Source: JBBTQZ01 sp964489135 (lineage in GTDB: Bacteria > Patescibacteriota > Minisyncoccia > Phycocordibacterales > WO2-35-19). Taken from it: a stretch of 64,000 bases of DNA. The notes under the pieces are model-generated. The model was not told the DNA's origin, ran no database searches, and saw nothing but the letters and a program-made list of their open reading frames with translations. Positions within the stretch are counted from its first letter, which is position 1. Every line of letters begins with the position of its first letter. Position numbers and translations under genes: made by a program. Where the stretch lies: positions 27,125-91,124 of the forward strand of contig CAZAXK010000002.1 in NCBI GenBank assembly GCA_964489135.1. The letters are read 5' to 3'. Below are positions 8,225 through 16,754 of this stretch, piece after piece.

Positions 8225-9322
8225 TTATTCCGCCTTGATGTAGGCGCCATTCTTGAGAGTCCAGAGCTCGAGAGCAAAGGTCACCGATCGGTCGCTTTGG
8301 TAGCCGAATCCTTGGATTGCTGGGTTAGCGTATTTGTAATCCATTGCCTGAGAGACAAATTTCTTCGAGTCGAAGTTTGGAGATCGCATTATGCCAAGCA
8401 CCGCTTTGGTAATGTCGTAGCCCAAAGCAGAAACATAATCTTCCGGATCCTTGCCATACTTCGTCTTATACTTTGCGGTAAAATCGGAGCTAAATTTGTT
8501 CGGCGCAATACCGGGAGCAAAAGTGCCCTCGATCGAAGCTCCGAAATCCTTCACGGCCTGCATGTTGAGATCGACGAAGGTGATCCTCATCCCTTTATAA
8601 CCCCTTTCCTTGAGGATTTTCATAAGGGTGAACGCTTGCGAAGTATCACCACTTGCCATGAATACCGCATCGGCTTTGGCTGCGATCACTTTGTCCGCTT
8701 GAGTTTTGAGGTCTCTGCTTTCGAAAGGGACGAGCTCATTGACCGCGACCGAGTATCCCCCATCCTTGGCCAAAGCCACCATTCCGTCGCGAGAATTGAT
8801 GCCGAAGTCATCATTGGTATTTACCAAAGCGACTGTTTTAACACCTTGCTTCTTGATTTGCGGTAAGACCGTCTTCAACTGATCAAGAGCACCGGGGTAT
8901 CCACAAAATACATTGTCCAAGTCTTTGAACTGGTCGGAACAGTAAGAGGCAGAAAAGATGGTAACACCTTTGGCCTTGGCCATTGGGGCGACGGCGACGA
9001 CCTCATCCGGCACATAAAGACCGACGAGCACATCTACCTTATCAACCTCCAAAAGCTTTTTGGCTGCACTTACTCCGTCGACAGTGTCGGTATGGTCGTC
9101 TTCTATGATAAAGGTTACCTTGCTCGGATCGAATTCTGATTTGACAAGCTCTACACCTTGCAGAAGCTTTTCTCCCGATACTGCGACACTACCACTCAAA
9201 GGCAGGATCACCCCAACCTTTATCGGTCCAGTTTTCTCCTGCTGTTTGGGTTGCTTTGCTAGCCATACTGCCCCAAGAACCACAATTATTGCTACCACAA
9301 GCCATACCAATTTATTTTTCAT
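8225..9322 (-). CDS. ABC transporter substrate-binding protein, LivK-like (copy 6)
   Basis: 365 aa from ATG 9322. This start gives the same anchor as its relatives (MKNKLVWLVVAIIVVLGAVW); the longer frame begins with TTG and adds an unlikely 26-residue extension. The mature part is a type I periplasmic binding protein (IKVGVILPLSGSVAVSGE at the start, DDFGINSRDG in the second lobe). No lipobox Cys. It is a stand-alone gene, convergent with the copy-7 gene (6-base gap) and divergent from the nucleotidyltransferase. It presumably feeds the shared LivHMGF channel. Confidence 0.9.
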   Translation of the reverse strand: MKNKLVWLVVAIIVVLGAVWLAKQPKQQEKTGPIKVGVILPLSGSVAVSGEKLLQGVELVKSEFDPSKVTFIIEDDHTDTVDGVSAAKKLLEVDKVDVLVGLYVPDEVVAVAPMAKAKGVTIFSASYCSDQFKDLDNVFCGYPGALDQLKTVLPQIKKQGVKTVALVNTNDDFGINSRDGMVALAKDGGYSVAVNELVPFESRDLKTQADKVIAAKADAVFMASGDTSQAFTLMKILKERGYKGMRITFVDLNMQAVKDFGASIEGTFAPGIAPNKFSSDFTAKYKTKYGKDPEDYVSALGYDITKAVLGIMRSPNFDSKKFVSQAMDYKYANPAIQGFGYQSDRSVTFALELWTLKNGAYIKAE

Positions 9323-9387
9323 TATATTTATAGGTTTTGTTAATGCCTCAATACTAACAAACCAAGCCGATATGTAAATGGAAGTGC

Positions 9388-9393
9388 TATAGT
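9388..9393 (+). promoter_or_regulatory. Extended -10 of the nucleotidyltransferase gene, leaderless
   Basis: TATAGT preceded by TGC (extended -10) ends exactly 6 bases before ATG 9400, so the transcript should start on the A of the start codon. Confidence 0.6.
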
Positions 9394-9399
9394 TAGACA

Positions 9400-10191
9400 A
9401 TGATAAATTTAGAGGGCCTCTTAGCCAAACTAAAGCAAAAAGACGAGGTAGATGCAGTTTTGCTTACCGGTTCGCAAGGGCGCGGAGAGCACAAAGAGTA
9501 TAGCGACATAGACCTGCTTATAATACTGAGAGAAAACACCGAACACATTTTTAGTCTGTATCAAATCATCGATAACAAGCCGGCAGATATATTCTTTTCC
9601 GACATTGATGCGCTCCGAAAAATTGCCGAGCAAGACACGCTACCAGCAAACACTATGGAAGCTGCGTTCATAGACTGGCTCAAGGAAGGACGGGTGGAAT
9701 TTGATAAGTCAGGTACTCTTTCTGCACTCCAAGCCAAAGTGGATGAATTAAAAAAGAAAGCAAGAGTTCCAGAACCCGAGATGCGAAAGTTTGAATCGCT
9801 CATAAACCACGGCTACCTAACCAACAAAAGATACTACGCTTCGAAACAGCCCGAATACCTAGAAGCGTTGGAAGTAAAGATGCTTGCCGATATAAACAAC
9901 ATCTTGGTGGGTTATTTTGAGTTCAGAAATATCCCATGGAGAGGAGAAAAGAGGATGATCAAATACCTGAAGGAAACTGATCCAGAATTCTACTCGCTCT
10001 TCTTCACCTTTATCCGGACCGGTAATAATATTGATGAGAAATTCACAATTTATGAAAAACTTATAAGCAAGGTGTTCTTCGGCGATTATAGACTCTGGAC
10101 CAAAGATACAATTAGCCCAAGCATCAAGGGACCGATGGAAGAAGAAAAAAGATTCTCCCTAATTGAGTATTGGGCGAAATTAATCGGATAA
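9400..10191 (+). CDS. Nucleotidyltransferase, kanamycin-nucleotidyltransferase-like fold
   Basis: 263 aa. The pol-beta-type motif GSQGRGEHKEYSDIDLLI (about residues 24-41; GS followed by DxD) defines the nucleotidyltransferase domain. A helical C-terminal domain (about 110-263) resembles aminoglycoside adenylyltransferases and stand-alone MNT-fold enzymes. It would transfer an NMP to a small molecule or protein; the substrate is not evident. The gene is isolated between transporter genes and has its own leaderless promoter. A resistance role is possible but unsupported here. It is too long to be the minimal MNT antitoxin, and no HEPN partner is adjacent. Confidence 0.75.
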   Translation: MINLEGLLAKLKQKDEVDAVLLTGSQGRGEHKEYSDIDLLIILRENTEHIFSLYQIIDNKPADIFFSDIDALRKIAEQDTLPANTMEAAFIDWLKEGRVEFDKSGTLSALQAKVDELKKKARVPEPEMRKFESLINHGYLTNKRYYASKQPEYLEALEVKMLADINNILVGYFEFRNIPWRGEKRMIKYLKETDPEFYSLFFTFIRTGNNIDEKFTIYEKLISKVFFGDYRLWTKDTISPSIKGPMEEEKRFSLIEYWAKLIG

Positions 10192-10200
10192 ATAGTTTAT

Positions 10201-10242
10201 TAAAAGAGAAAGGCTCGGAGCGCCTGCACGCATTTCCGAGCC
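10201..10242 (-). terminator. Intrinsic terminator, minus strand
   Basis: Stem GGCTCGGA (10212-10219) with TCCGAGCC (10235-10242), followed on the minus strand by TTTCTCTTTTA. It would end the livG operon and/or the small transcript above. Confidence 0.65.
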
Positions 10243-10347
10243 CTCTGCCCTACCCCTTCTTCGGGGGTGGGGACTTTTTTGAGGTCCTGGTCGGGACTAA
10301 CCGACCGAGCCCTCCCCTAGAGCCAAACTGGCCCATAATGCACCTCC
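10201..10347 (-). ncRNA. Candidate small structured transcript with its own promoter and terminator
   Basis: A minus-strand TATAAT (10354-10359) with TTTACT 18 bp upstream predicts a start near 10347, and a terminator-like hairpin ends at 10212. The roughly 145-base RNA is GC-rich and can form GGTCGG/CCGACC, CCCC-GAAGAA-GGGG and GAGGT/ACCTC stems. It also contains a 28-codon frame (10250-10336) with a perfect GGAGG six bases before its ATG; the peptide would be very basic and Pro/Gly-rich (MGQFGSRGGLGRLVPTRTSK at its start). It could be an ncRNA, a small-protein mRNA, or simply the end region of the livG transcript. No SRP RNA consensus is present. Confidence 0.4.
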
Positions 10348-10410
10348 GTGGTTATTATAACACGATATTGTGCTTTTAGTAAATGATAAAAAATCAGGGA
10401 TAAGGGATGG

Positions 10411-11163
10411 TTATTCCCCGAGGTACGCCTCCACGACGTCCTTGCGGGCGAGGACTTCGGCAGGAGCTCCTTCGGCCAAGAGTCGGCCGGCGTCGAGGAC
10501 GTAGAGGTGGTCGCAGAGCTCGCGGATGAGGTCCATATTGTGCTCAACGAGAATTATGGTTTTGCCCTGGTCGCGAAGTTCTTTAATAACCGAGCTCACG
10601 ATCTTGACCATCTCAGGGAAGAGTCCGGCAAACGGCTCGTCGAAGAAGAATATTTCAGCCCCACCGGTCGGCGAATGCACCATGGCAAGTACCCGAGCAA
10701 TCTCGAGGAGTTTGCGCTGACCGTAGGAAAGGCCGGAGGCGAGCTCGTTCTTCTTACCCGCAAGACCAACTCGAGTGAGCACCTCCTCGGCCTTTTCGAG
10801 ATGAAAGGCCTTGTGCTTTTCAAAAAAAGCGCCGCCCACATTCCTCTCCGTAAGCACAACTAAAATATTGTCCAAAACGGTCATCTGCTCGAAAAGGCGC
10901 ACGTCTTGGAACGTCCGCGTCATTTCGTACTCGGGCACTTCCCAACGCATAATTTTCGCTAGAGCCGTCTTCTCCCCCACCAATATACGCCCTCCGTCCA
11001 CCTTATGAAGACCGGTGATCGTATTGATGAGTGTCGATTTCCCACTACCATTCGGGCCAATGAGCCCCGTTATCTTCCCCTGCTCAAACCGCACGCTCAA
11101 ACCATCGACGGCCTTTACTCCGTCAAAATGCTTTTCTAAATTTTTGGTCGCAAGTGTGGACAT
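10411..11163 (-). CDS. livG: Liv-type ABC transporter ATP-binding protein LivG
   Basis: 250 aa ABC ATPase. Walker A GPNGSGKST (about residue 37), LivG-like MTRTFQDVRLFEQMTVLDNI, signature LSYGQRKL, Walker B EIFFFDEPFAGLFP and switch His (ILVEHN). The longer region between Walker A and the Q-loop and the YGQ signature are typical of LivG rather than LivF. It is the last gene of the livH-livM-five-binding-protein operon. It should form a heterodimer with LivF, encoded about 4 kb away. Confidence 0.93.
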   Translation of the reverse strand: MSTLATKNLEKHFDGVKAVDGLSVRFEQGKITGLIGPNGSGKSTLINTITGLHKVDGGRILVGEKTALAKIMRWEVPEYEMTRTFQDVRLFEQMTVLDNILVVLTERNVGGAFFEKHKAFHLEKAEEVLTRVGLAGKKNELASGLSYGQRKLLEIARVLAMVHSPTGGAEIFFFDEPFAGLFPEMVKIVSSVIKELRDQGKTIILVEHNMDLIRELCDHLYVLDAGRLLAEGAPAEVLARKDVVEAYLGE

Positions 11164-11167
11164 ATTT

Positions 11168-12253
11168 TTATCTTATTACTTTTCCATCCTGAACTTTCCC
11201 AAAATACACATTCGGAACTCTCAAGCCAGTGTTATCGAATTTTAGCTCCCCGTCAGCCCCAATAAATTTTGCCATATTCATATTAGCAATCCATTTGGAC
11301 GAATCGGAATCATATGTATTCGCTAGCAACATAAATGCGTTATAACCCATGTCTGAACCAAATGGAGCGTCAATTTTATACTTAGCTTTGAAAACCCGCT
11401 TGAACTCCTCAGTAAAATCATTCTTAGACATCGATATTATACTTCCATTTATTTTGTCCATATCAGAAGCGAGAATGTTTTTATAATCTGACAAACCTGA
11501 TTCGAAGCTGTTATCAAAAGCAAATTTTGGAGGATTTTCGCCAACAATTTTTAGTATTTCTTTGACCATAATTGCACAATCTTTTGGCACTCCGAAGAAA
11601 ACCACCACGTCTGGCTTGGAATTCACAATGGCCAATGCTTGAGACCTTAGCGTACCAACATCGTTTCCAATATCATATTTAGTAACATCCCCACCCCACC
11701 CATCGATGAATCCGGAGTAAAAATTCTGGTAAACTGGAGTGTTGTTGCTTACTACTGCGAGTGGTTTTTTGTATCCTAACTTCCTTAGCTCCTGCCCCAA
11801 ACCTCTTTGCACCGGAACCGCAGCCGGAAGAACTTGAAAGATGTTGTCATCCTCAGCTGGTTTACTTTGCTCAAAACCTAGTGCTACGGGTTTGCCCTCT
11901 TTGTGCACCAAATCATACACTGCATCAATAGTGAATGAAGAGAGGATGGCATACGCATCTACATTATTGGTACTACTGATCTTCTTGTATGCAGAAAGAC
12001 CTTTGACAGCATTAAAGCTGTCGTCTTCAATAATAGGGCGGAACTTTAAATCATGAGAAGCGTTCCACTCTTCTAGTGCAAGGTTAAAACCTTTTATGTA
12101 GCCCTCACCAGCCGAAGCGTATTCACCTGTCGTACCTGCTATCACTCCCAATTTTATAAGTTTGTCAGCCTGGGGCGCCTGCCTCTTATTTAGCACAAAA
12201 TATCCCCCGATCAGGACCGCTCCGATTATTAAGATTGCAATTACTTTTTTCAT
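11168..12253 (-). CDS. ABC transporter substrate-binding protein, LivK-like (copy 5)
   Basis: 361 aa type I periplasmic binding protein with an N-terminal anchor helix (MKKVIAILIIGAVLIGGYFV) and no lipobox Cys. The first about 25 codons are nearly identical in DNA to the upstream copy 4, while the mature domains differ strongly. The mature domain instead resembles copy 7 at 7100 (GLSAYKK, NTYDSDSSKWI). This suggests exchange of N-termini or strong conservation of the anchor. 4-base gap to livG. Confidence 0.88.
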   Translation of the reverse strand: MKKVIAILIIGAVLIGGYFVLNKRQAPQADKLIKLGVIAGTTGEYASAGEGYIKGFNLALEEWNASHDLKFRPIIEDDSFNAVKGLSAYKKISSTNNVDAYAILSSFTIDAVYDLVHKEGKPVALGFEQSKPAEDDNIFQVLPAAVPVQRGLGQELRKLGYKKPLAVVSNNTPVYQNFYSGFIDGWGGDVTKYDIGNDVGTLRSQALAIVNSKPDVVVFFGVPKDCAIMVKEILKIVGENPPKFAFDNSFESGLSDYKNILASDMDKINGSIISMSKNDFTEEFKRVFKAKYKIDAPFGSDMGYNAFMLLANTYDSDSSKWIANMNMAKFIGADGELKFDNTGLRVPNVYFGKVQDGKVIR

Positions 12254-12254
12254 T

Positions 12255-13355
12255 TTATTGTTCTACTTCTACAAATTCTCCATCTGTTACTTTGTAGAGG
12301 TGTTCGAGTTTTTCTGAATACTGCTTGCCTTCAAAATTAATTTTTCGGTCTAGTCCTTGAATATTAACTTTGCGCATTGCCTCAGAAACAGAAACGCCTT
12401 CTTTTTTGCTGATTCGAACAGCTTCTAGAAGAGTTCTTACCCCATCATACCCAAATGATACGAAAGTGATATCTGATGTCTCGCTGCCAAATTGAGCTTG
12501 ATATTTAGCCTCAAGATCTTTTGTATTATTTGCATACAAGTTTGTGAAGTACAAATTTTCTGCATCCTTCCCCGCTTGAGCAACTTCATCAGAAGAAATA
12601 CTATCTCCAGTCATAAGCACAGCATTTATTCCGAGTTCTCGTGTCTGTCTCACAAATGGAGAAATCGTACTTGGCAGAAATGGGAAATATATTCCATCTA
12701 CTCCGGCTGATTTGATTTTGGCGAGAGTTGTACGAAAATCTTTTTGCGTGGGAAGTATTTTTTCACTTACAACCACAGAACCTCCGAGCTCTTTGAACTT
12801 TCTCTCAAATGCACTCGCAATAAGAGAGGACCACTCATCTTCCTGAGCAATAACCGCGATCTTGGCCAGCTTCAAATTATTCTTTGCATAATTGGCCATT
12901 TTATATCCAGACCCTTCAGTGGAGAATCCTATTGTAAATATGTTAGAACCTGCCGATTTTATATAATCATTGCTATCCCAGACAGCAACAAGTGGAATCC
13001 CAGAAGAAGTAAATATAGGAGCCACCGGCTTTACCTCTTGGACAGTAGCTGTGATGACGCCTTGAACCTTGTCTGTTCCTACCAATTTGCTTGCTGCATT
13101 TATACTTCCAACTGCGGTAGAACGATCATCTTCGACAATATATTCTATATTTATTCCTTCTTGCTTGGCTTCCTCGACAGCAATCAAAGCACCTTTATTT
13201 ATTGCCTCGCCAAAAATAGCAAAGTCACCACTCATTGGGAGTATCGCGCCAATCCTAATTGGCGACGCATCCTTCGGTCCCTGCCTCTTATTCAGCACAA
13301 AGTACCCCCCGATCAGGACCGCTCCGATTATTAAGATTGCAATTGCTTTTTTCAT
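12255..13355 (-). CDS. ABC transporter substrate-binding protein, LivK-like (copy 4)
   Basis: 366 aa. Anchor helix MKKAIAILIIGAVLIGGYFV without a lipobox Cys, then a LivK-type domain (IRIGAILPMSGDFAIFGEAI; YIVEDDRSTAVGSINAASKL). Its start overlaps the copy-3 stop by 4 bases (ATGA), a sign of translational coupling, and copy 5 follows after one base. The lobe-1 pattern is close to classic branched-chain amino acid binders, but residues that would fix the ligand cannot be read with confidence. Confidence 0.9.
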   Translation of the reverse strand: MKKAIAILIIGAVLIGGYFVLNKRQGPKDASPIRIGAILPMSGDFAIFGEAINKGALIAVEEAKQEGINIEYIVEDDRSTAVGSINAASKLVGTDKVQGVITATVQEVKPVAPIFTSSGIPLVAVWDSNDYIKSAGSNIFTIGFSTEGSGYKMANYAKNNLKLAKIAVIAQEDEWSSLIASAFERKFKELGGSVVVSEKILPTQKDFRTTLAKIKSAGVDGIYFPFLPSTISPFVRQTRELGINAVLMTGDSISSDEVAQAGKDAENLYFTNLYANNTKDLEAKYQAQFGSETSDITFVSFGYDGVRTLLEAVRISKKEGVSVSEAMRKVNIQGLDRKINFEGKQYSEKLEHLYKVTDGEFVEVEQ

Positions 13356-14476
13356 TTATTTAGTGGAACGATAACACCATTCTTAACTTGGCTGACTTGA
13401 TACTGCTTGGCTTGAGTCACCACACCGCCAATGGAATCAAAAGTTACTTCACCAAAAGAAACACTGCTAAATGAATGTGAATTCATATAAGCAACCGGAT
13501 TCGTTTGGCCATTTTTTAGGACATCAGCCATAATCATAATTGTATCGTAGGCCGTAGATGCCGAAAGTACCGGAGCAACAGAATATACTTTTTTGTATTT
13601 ACTAACAAATCCCTGTGAGGATGGCGAATTTTCGACAAACGTAATTCCTTCGAGATATTGCTTGTAATCGTTATCCCCCTCAACAAATTGTCTTACAATA
13701 TCATTCGAATATGCAGAAACATTCGGGATTATTAGTGTATGGTCTTTCAGGAAACCAGTAGCCATTTTTTCGTCATATACGCCGAAAACCACCGCGTCCC
13801 CGCCATTTGATTTTATTTTTGTAAATGTGGTCTTGAAATCAGATACACCGGAATTAACCAGATCCGTAGAAATTATTTCCATCCCCTCGCCGTTGACAGC
13901 CTTCTTAAAAAACTCAATGAATTCGGTGTAGTAAGGGTCATTTTGAAAAACGAGAGCAATTTTTGACTTTCCTTGTTGTTTTATCGTCTTTGCCAGCCCA
14001 TCTGTAAGAGAGTCAACCCGATACCAGACAGAATATACGTTCTTAATGGGTGCACCCTGTTGCACAGCGGTAATACTTGCAGAGGGGCTGATCATTAATA
14101 TGTTCTTATCTTTCACTACCCCTTGCGCCCCCGGGTAACTGTCGAGCCATGTCGGCCCCACAATGTAAGAAATTCCGTCGAAGCTTACAAGTTTTTGGAC
14201 AGCAGAAAGAGAATCTTTGGAAGAGCTTTTTGTATCCTCGAATACTATTTCGATTGGTCTACCATTAATTCCTCCCTTTGAATTAACTTCATTTACAGCA
14301 AGATTGATTCCATTCCTTTCTGCCTCACCCCAAGTCGACGCGTCACCAGTGAGTGCCAAAGCTGCGCCTATTTTAATCGGAGTGTTATCCGTAATCTTCG
14401 GTGTTCGTGATCTAAAAATGCCGACACCGACAACCACCACCACCGCAACCACAAGCCAAATGATTTTGTTTTTCAT
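13352..14476 (-). CDS. ABC transporter substrate-binding protein, LivK-like (copy 3)
   Basis: 374 aa. Anchor MKNKIIWLVVAVVVVVGVGI, then a classic LivK domain: IKIGAALALTGDASTWGEAE, GGINGRPIEIVFEDTKSSSK, and YNDIVRQF-like hinge segments. The N-GRPIE-FED pattern is the one most typical of branched-chain amino acid or amide binders among the seven. No lipobox Cys. One base separates it from copy 2, and its stop overlaps the copy-4 start. Confidence 0.91.
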   Translation of the reverse strand: MKNKIIWLVVAVVVVVGVGIFRSRTPKITDNTPIKIGAALALTGDASTWGEAERNGINLAVNEVNSKGGINGRPIEIVFEDTKSSSKDSLSAVQKLVSFDGISYIVGPTWLDSYPGAQGVVKDKNILMISPSASITAVQQGAPIKNVYSVWYRVDSLTDGLAKTIKQQGKSKIALVFQNDPYYTEFIEFFKKAVNGEGMEIISTDLVNSGVSDFKTTFTKIKSNGGDAVVFGVYDEKMATGFLKDHTLIIPNVSAYSNDIVRQFVEGDNDYKQYLEGITFVENSPSSQGFVSKYKKVYSVAPVLSASTAYDTIMIMADVLKNGQTNPVAYMNSHSFSSVSFGEVTFDSIGGVVTQAKQYQVSQVKNGVIVPLNK

Positions 14477-14477
14477 A

Positions 14478-15590
14478 TTATTGTTCTAAGTTTACAAATT
14501 TGCCCCCTTTTACAATTTTGAATATAGTCGGTTTAGAAGAAAAACCATTTTCATCAATACTGATTGATCCACTTACCCCGTTATATCCGACGATTTTATG
14601 CAGATTATCCATCATACAATCCGTGTCCTCGCCACATTTTTTAAAAACTTCAAACTCAAGTTTCAAAGCGTCATAGGCATTAGAGGCGAAAACATCTGGG
14701 TCGATATTGTATTTTCTGTTAAAACTTGATTTGAAAGCTGAAAAATTTTGACTCAAGATCATTGGATCAGCCGATGATATGATAAAACCTTCGGCCGCCT
14801 CTCCGGCTACGCTTAAGACAATGGGGTCTTCGTTCTGGTAGTTACCAACCAAAGGCGCATCTATACCCATATCTTTTGATTGTTTAATAATTGTCCCCAG
14901 CGCACCAGTCAGCTGAGTGACAAAAATAACATCTGGCTTTGAGTTCTTCACTTTTATCAGGTGTGATCTAAAATCTGTAGTTTCTAGTGATGTCATTTCG
15001 TCGGCCACTATCTGCCCACCCGACTCTACAATTCGTTCCCCGATATATTTGCGATAATCTTTTCCAAATTGAGTATTGTAAAAAATAAACGCAACTTTTT
15101 TTGCCTTTAACTTGTTAATCGCAAACTCCGCTAGAGTGTTGGCATTATCTTCAACTGAAAAATTAGGTGAGAAATAATATTTTTTACCCAAAAGATCACT
15201 TACATTTGCAGCCACCCCGACATTGATCACCTTGTTTGGTTCAGTTATTTCCATAGAGGGCACGAGACCTATTGCACAAAACTGGTTGACTATTTTCAGT
15301 TGATCTACATTTACCAACTTTTGCACAGCTGATGTAATATCTTTAGGGAGGCATGCGTCTTCGTATACAATCTCGACATTCATCCCACTGTTCTCGCTTT
15401 CAATTTGTTCTTTAGCAAGGTCAAAACCTTTTTTAATATTTTCTCCAATCGAGGCGTAGTTCCCCGTGAGAGGAACTGCCGCCCCTACTCTTAGTGTGCT
15501 ACTCTTCGGGTTTGAGTTTTTATTGCGTAGGGCAAAAACTCCCCCAACCACCACCACCGCAACAACAAGCCAAATAATTTTGTTTTTCAT
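14478..15590 (-). CDS. ABC transporter substrate-binding protein, LivK-like (copy 2)
   Basis: 370 aa. Anchor MKNKIIWLVVAVVVVGGVFA, then a type I binding protein (LRVGAAVPLTGNYASIGENI). It has a cysteine pair in lobe 1 (DACLPKD and NQFCAIG) and another near the C-terminus (KKCGEDTDCMMD), possible disulfides in the mature extracytoplasmic domain. No lipobox Cys at the anchor. It sits one base from each neighbouring binding-protein gene. Confidence 0.9.
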   Translation of the reverse strand: MKNKIIWLVVAVVVVGGVFALRNKNSNPKSSTLRVGAAVPLTGNYASIGENIKKGFDLAKEQIESENSGMNVEIVYEDACLPKDITSAVQKLVNVDQLKIVNQFCAIGLVPSMEITEPNKVINVGVAANVSDLLGKKYYFSPNFSVEDNANTLAEFAINKLKAKKVAFIFYNTQFGKDYRKYIGERIVESGGQIVADEMTSLETTDFRSHLIKVKNSKPDVIFVTQLTGALGTIIKQSKDMGIDAPLVGNYQNEDPIVLSVAGEAAEGFIISSADPMILSQNFSAFKSSFNRKYNIDPDVFASNAYDALKLEFEVFKKCGEDTDCMMDNLHKIVGYNGVSGSISIDENGFSSKPTIFKIVKGGKFVNLEQ

Positions 15591-15591
15591 A

Positions 15592-16713
15592 TTATTGTTC
15601 TAATAAAAATTCATGGAACTTGCCATTTGTATATTTATAATAATGCGGGCTCATATTTAAAACTCGATCATCGCCAAAACCAGCGGCTTGAAGTCCTCCT
15701 ACATATGTATCCTCTTTCATTTTGGAGACGACGCACTTTTCATCAGACTTATCACATTGTGATATTGCCCTGTATAAATACATAACTTCGTCATACCCAA
15801 AAACAGCAGGCACAAAATCTTTTTCCGTTATCGCCGGGTATTTAATGGAAAGTTTTTCTCTTATTTTTTGGTCAACTGGCTGATCGTAAGTAATTACCCC
15901 TTCTATAGATCTTTGGGGGACACTCGAAATAACTTTGTCCGTAAAGGCATCGGGAATCCCTATTCCGGTAAATATTGGGACATTGAAGTCCAAAACATCT
16001 TTTTGTTTAAAAAAACTGACTGAGTGATCTTCATAAAATACGGGAATGATGGAATCGACGTGATCATTTTTCATTTTCGCCAACATTGTACGAAAATCGG
16101 TTACATCGATATTAAATAGGTAAATTTTACTTGCGACACCTTTTTCTTGCGCCACTTTTTCAATGGCCACTTTACATTCTGGAGCAAAGTCGAGATTTAA
16201 AAGAAAACCTCCAATTTTTTTGGCGCCATTATCTGCCAAATATTCCGCCGCGGCAGTACATTGTTTTCCTATATCAAAATACATTTTGAAAGAGTATGGG
16301 TTCTCATCCAGAAATTTCTCTACCAATGAATTGTAAATAAGGGGAATTTTATTTTGAGCTGAAATTGGAGAAACGGCAGAACTTGGTCCTGTAAATTCAA
16401 CCGTCAAAGCGTCCACCCCATCAACGGCAATAAGCTTTTGTGCGGCGCTCGCTGATTTTTGCGCCTCGGTGGCACCATCCTCAATCACTACCTCAATCTT
16501 TCCGCCTTGCGCCCTAATCTCGTCCACGGCCAGATGTGCTCCTTTAATATAACCTTCTCCCCAATATGCACCCCATCCAGTAAGTGGGATAATGGCTCCT
16601 ATTTTTACTGTATCCGATTTAGTATCTGAATTATTTCTGGATTGTCGCCACGCCACTCCCCCAACCAGCACCACCGCCACCACAAGCCAAATGATTTTGT
16701 TTTTCATGTTCAA
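15592..16713 (-). CDS. ABC transporter substrate-binding protein, LivK-like (copy 1)
   Basis: 373 aa counted from the first ATG; the second ATG two codons later matches the relatives' starts equally well. Anchor MKNKIIWLVVAVVLVGGVAW, then a type I binding domain (VKIGAIIPLTGWGAYWGEGY). Like copy 2 it has a C-terminal cysteine pair (SQCDKSDEKCVVS) and cysteines in lobe 2 (GKQCTAA, APECKVA). First of the five tandem binding-protein genes, 41 bases after livM. Confidence 0.9.
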   Translation of the reverse strand: MNMKNKIIWLVVAVVLVGGVAWRQSRNNSDTKSDTVKIGAIIPLTGWGAYWGEGYIKGAHLAVDEIRAQGGKIEVVIEDGATEAQKSASAAQKLIAVDGVDALTVEFTGPSSAVSPISAQNKIPLIYNSLVEKFLDENPYSFKMYFDIGKQCTAAAEYLADNGAKKIGGFLLNLDFAPECKVAIEKVAQEKGVASKIYLFNIDVTDFRTMLAKMKNDHVDSIIPVFYEDHSVSFFKQKDVLDFNVPIFTGIGIPDAFTDKVISSVPQRSIEGVITYDQPVDQKIREKLSIKYPAITEKDFVPAVFGYDEVMYLYRAISQCDKSDEKCVVSKMKEDTYVGGLQAAGFGDDRVLNMSPHYYKYTNGKFHEFLLEQ

Positions 16714-16754
16714 AAATAAAGTTGAAATGATAAAGGATCAGAGATAAATGATAA

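Noticed and set aside
9400..10191. MNT-HEPN toxin-antitoxin pair
   Set aside because: The nucleotidyltransferase is 263 aa, longer than minimal MNT antitoxins, and no HEPN gene is adjacent.
10250..10347. Bacterial SRP (4.5S) RNA at the small transcript
   Set aside because: The conserved GGUCC...GGAAGGAGCAGCC-type apical motif is absent.
7100..16713. Lipoprotein signals on the binding proteins
   Set aside because: No Cys follows any of the hydrophobic N-terminal segments.
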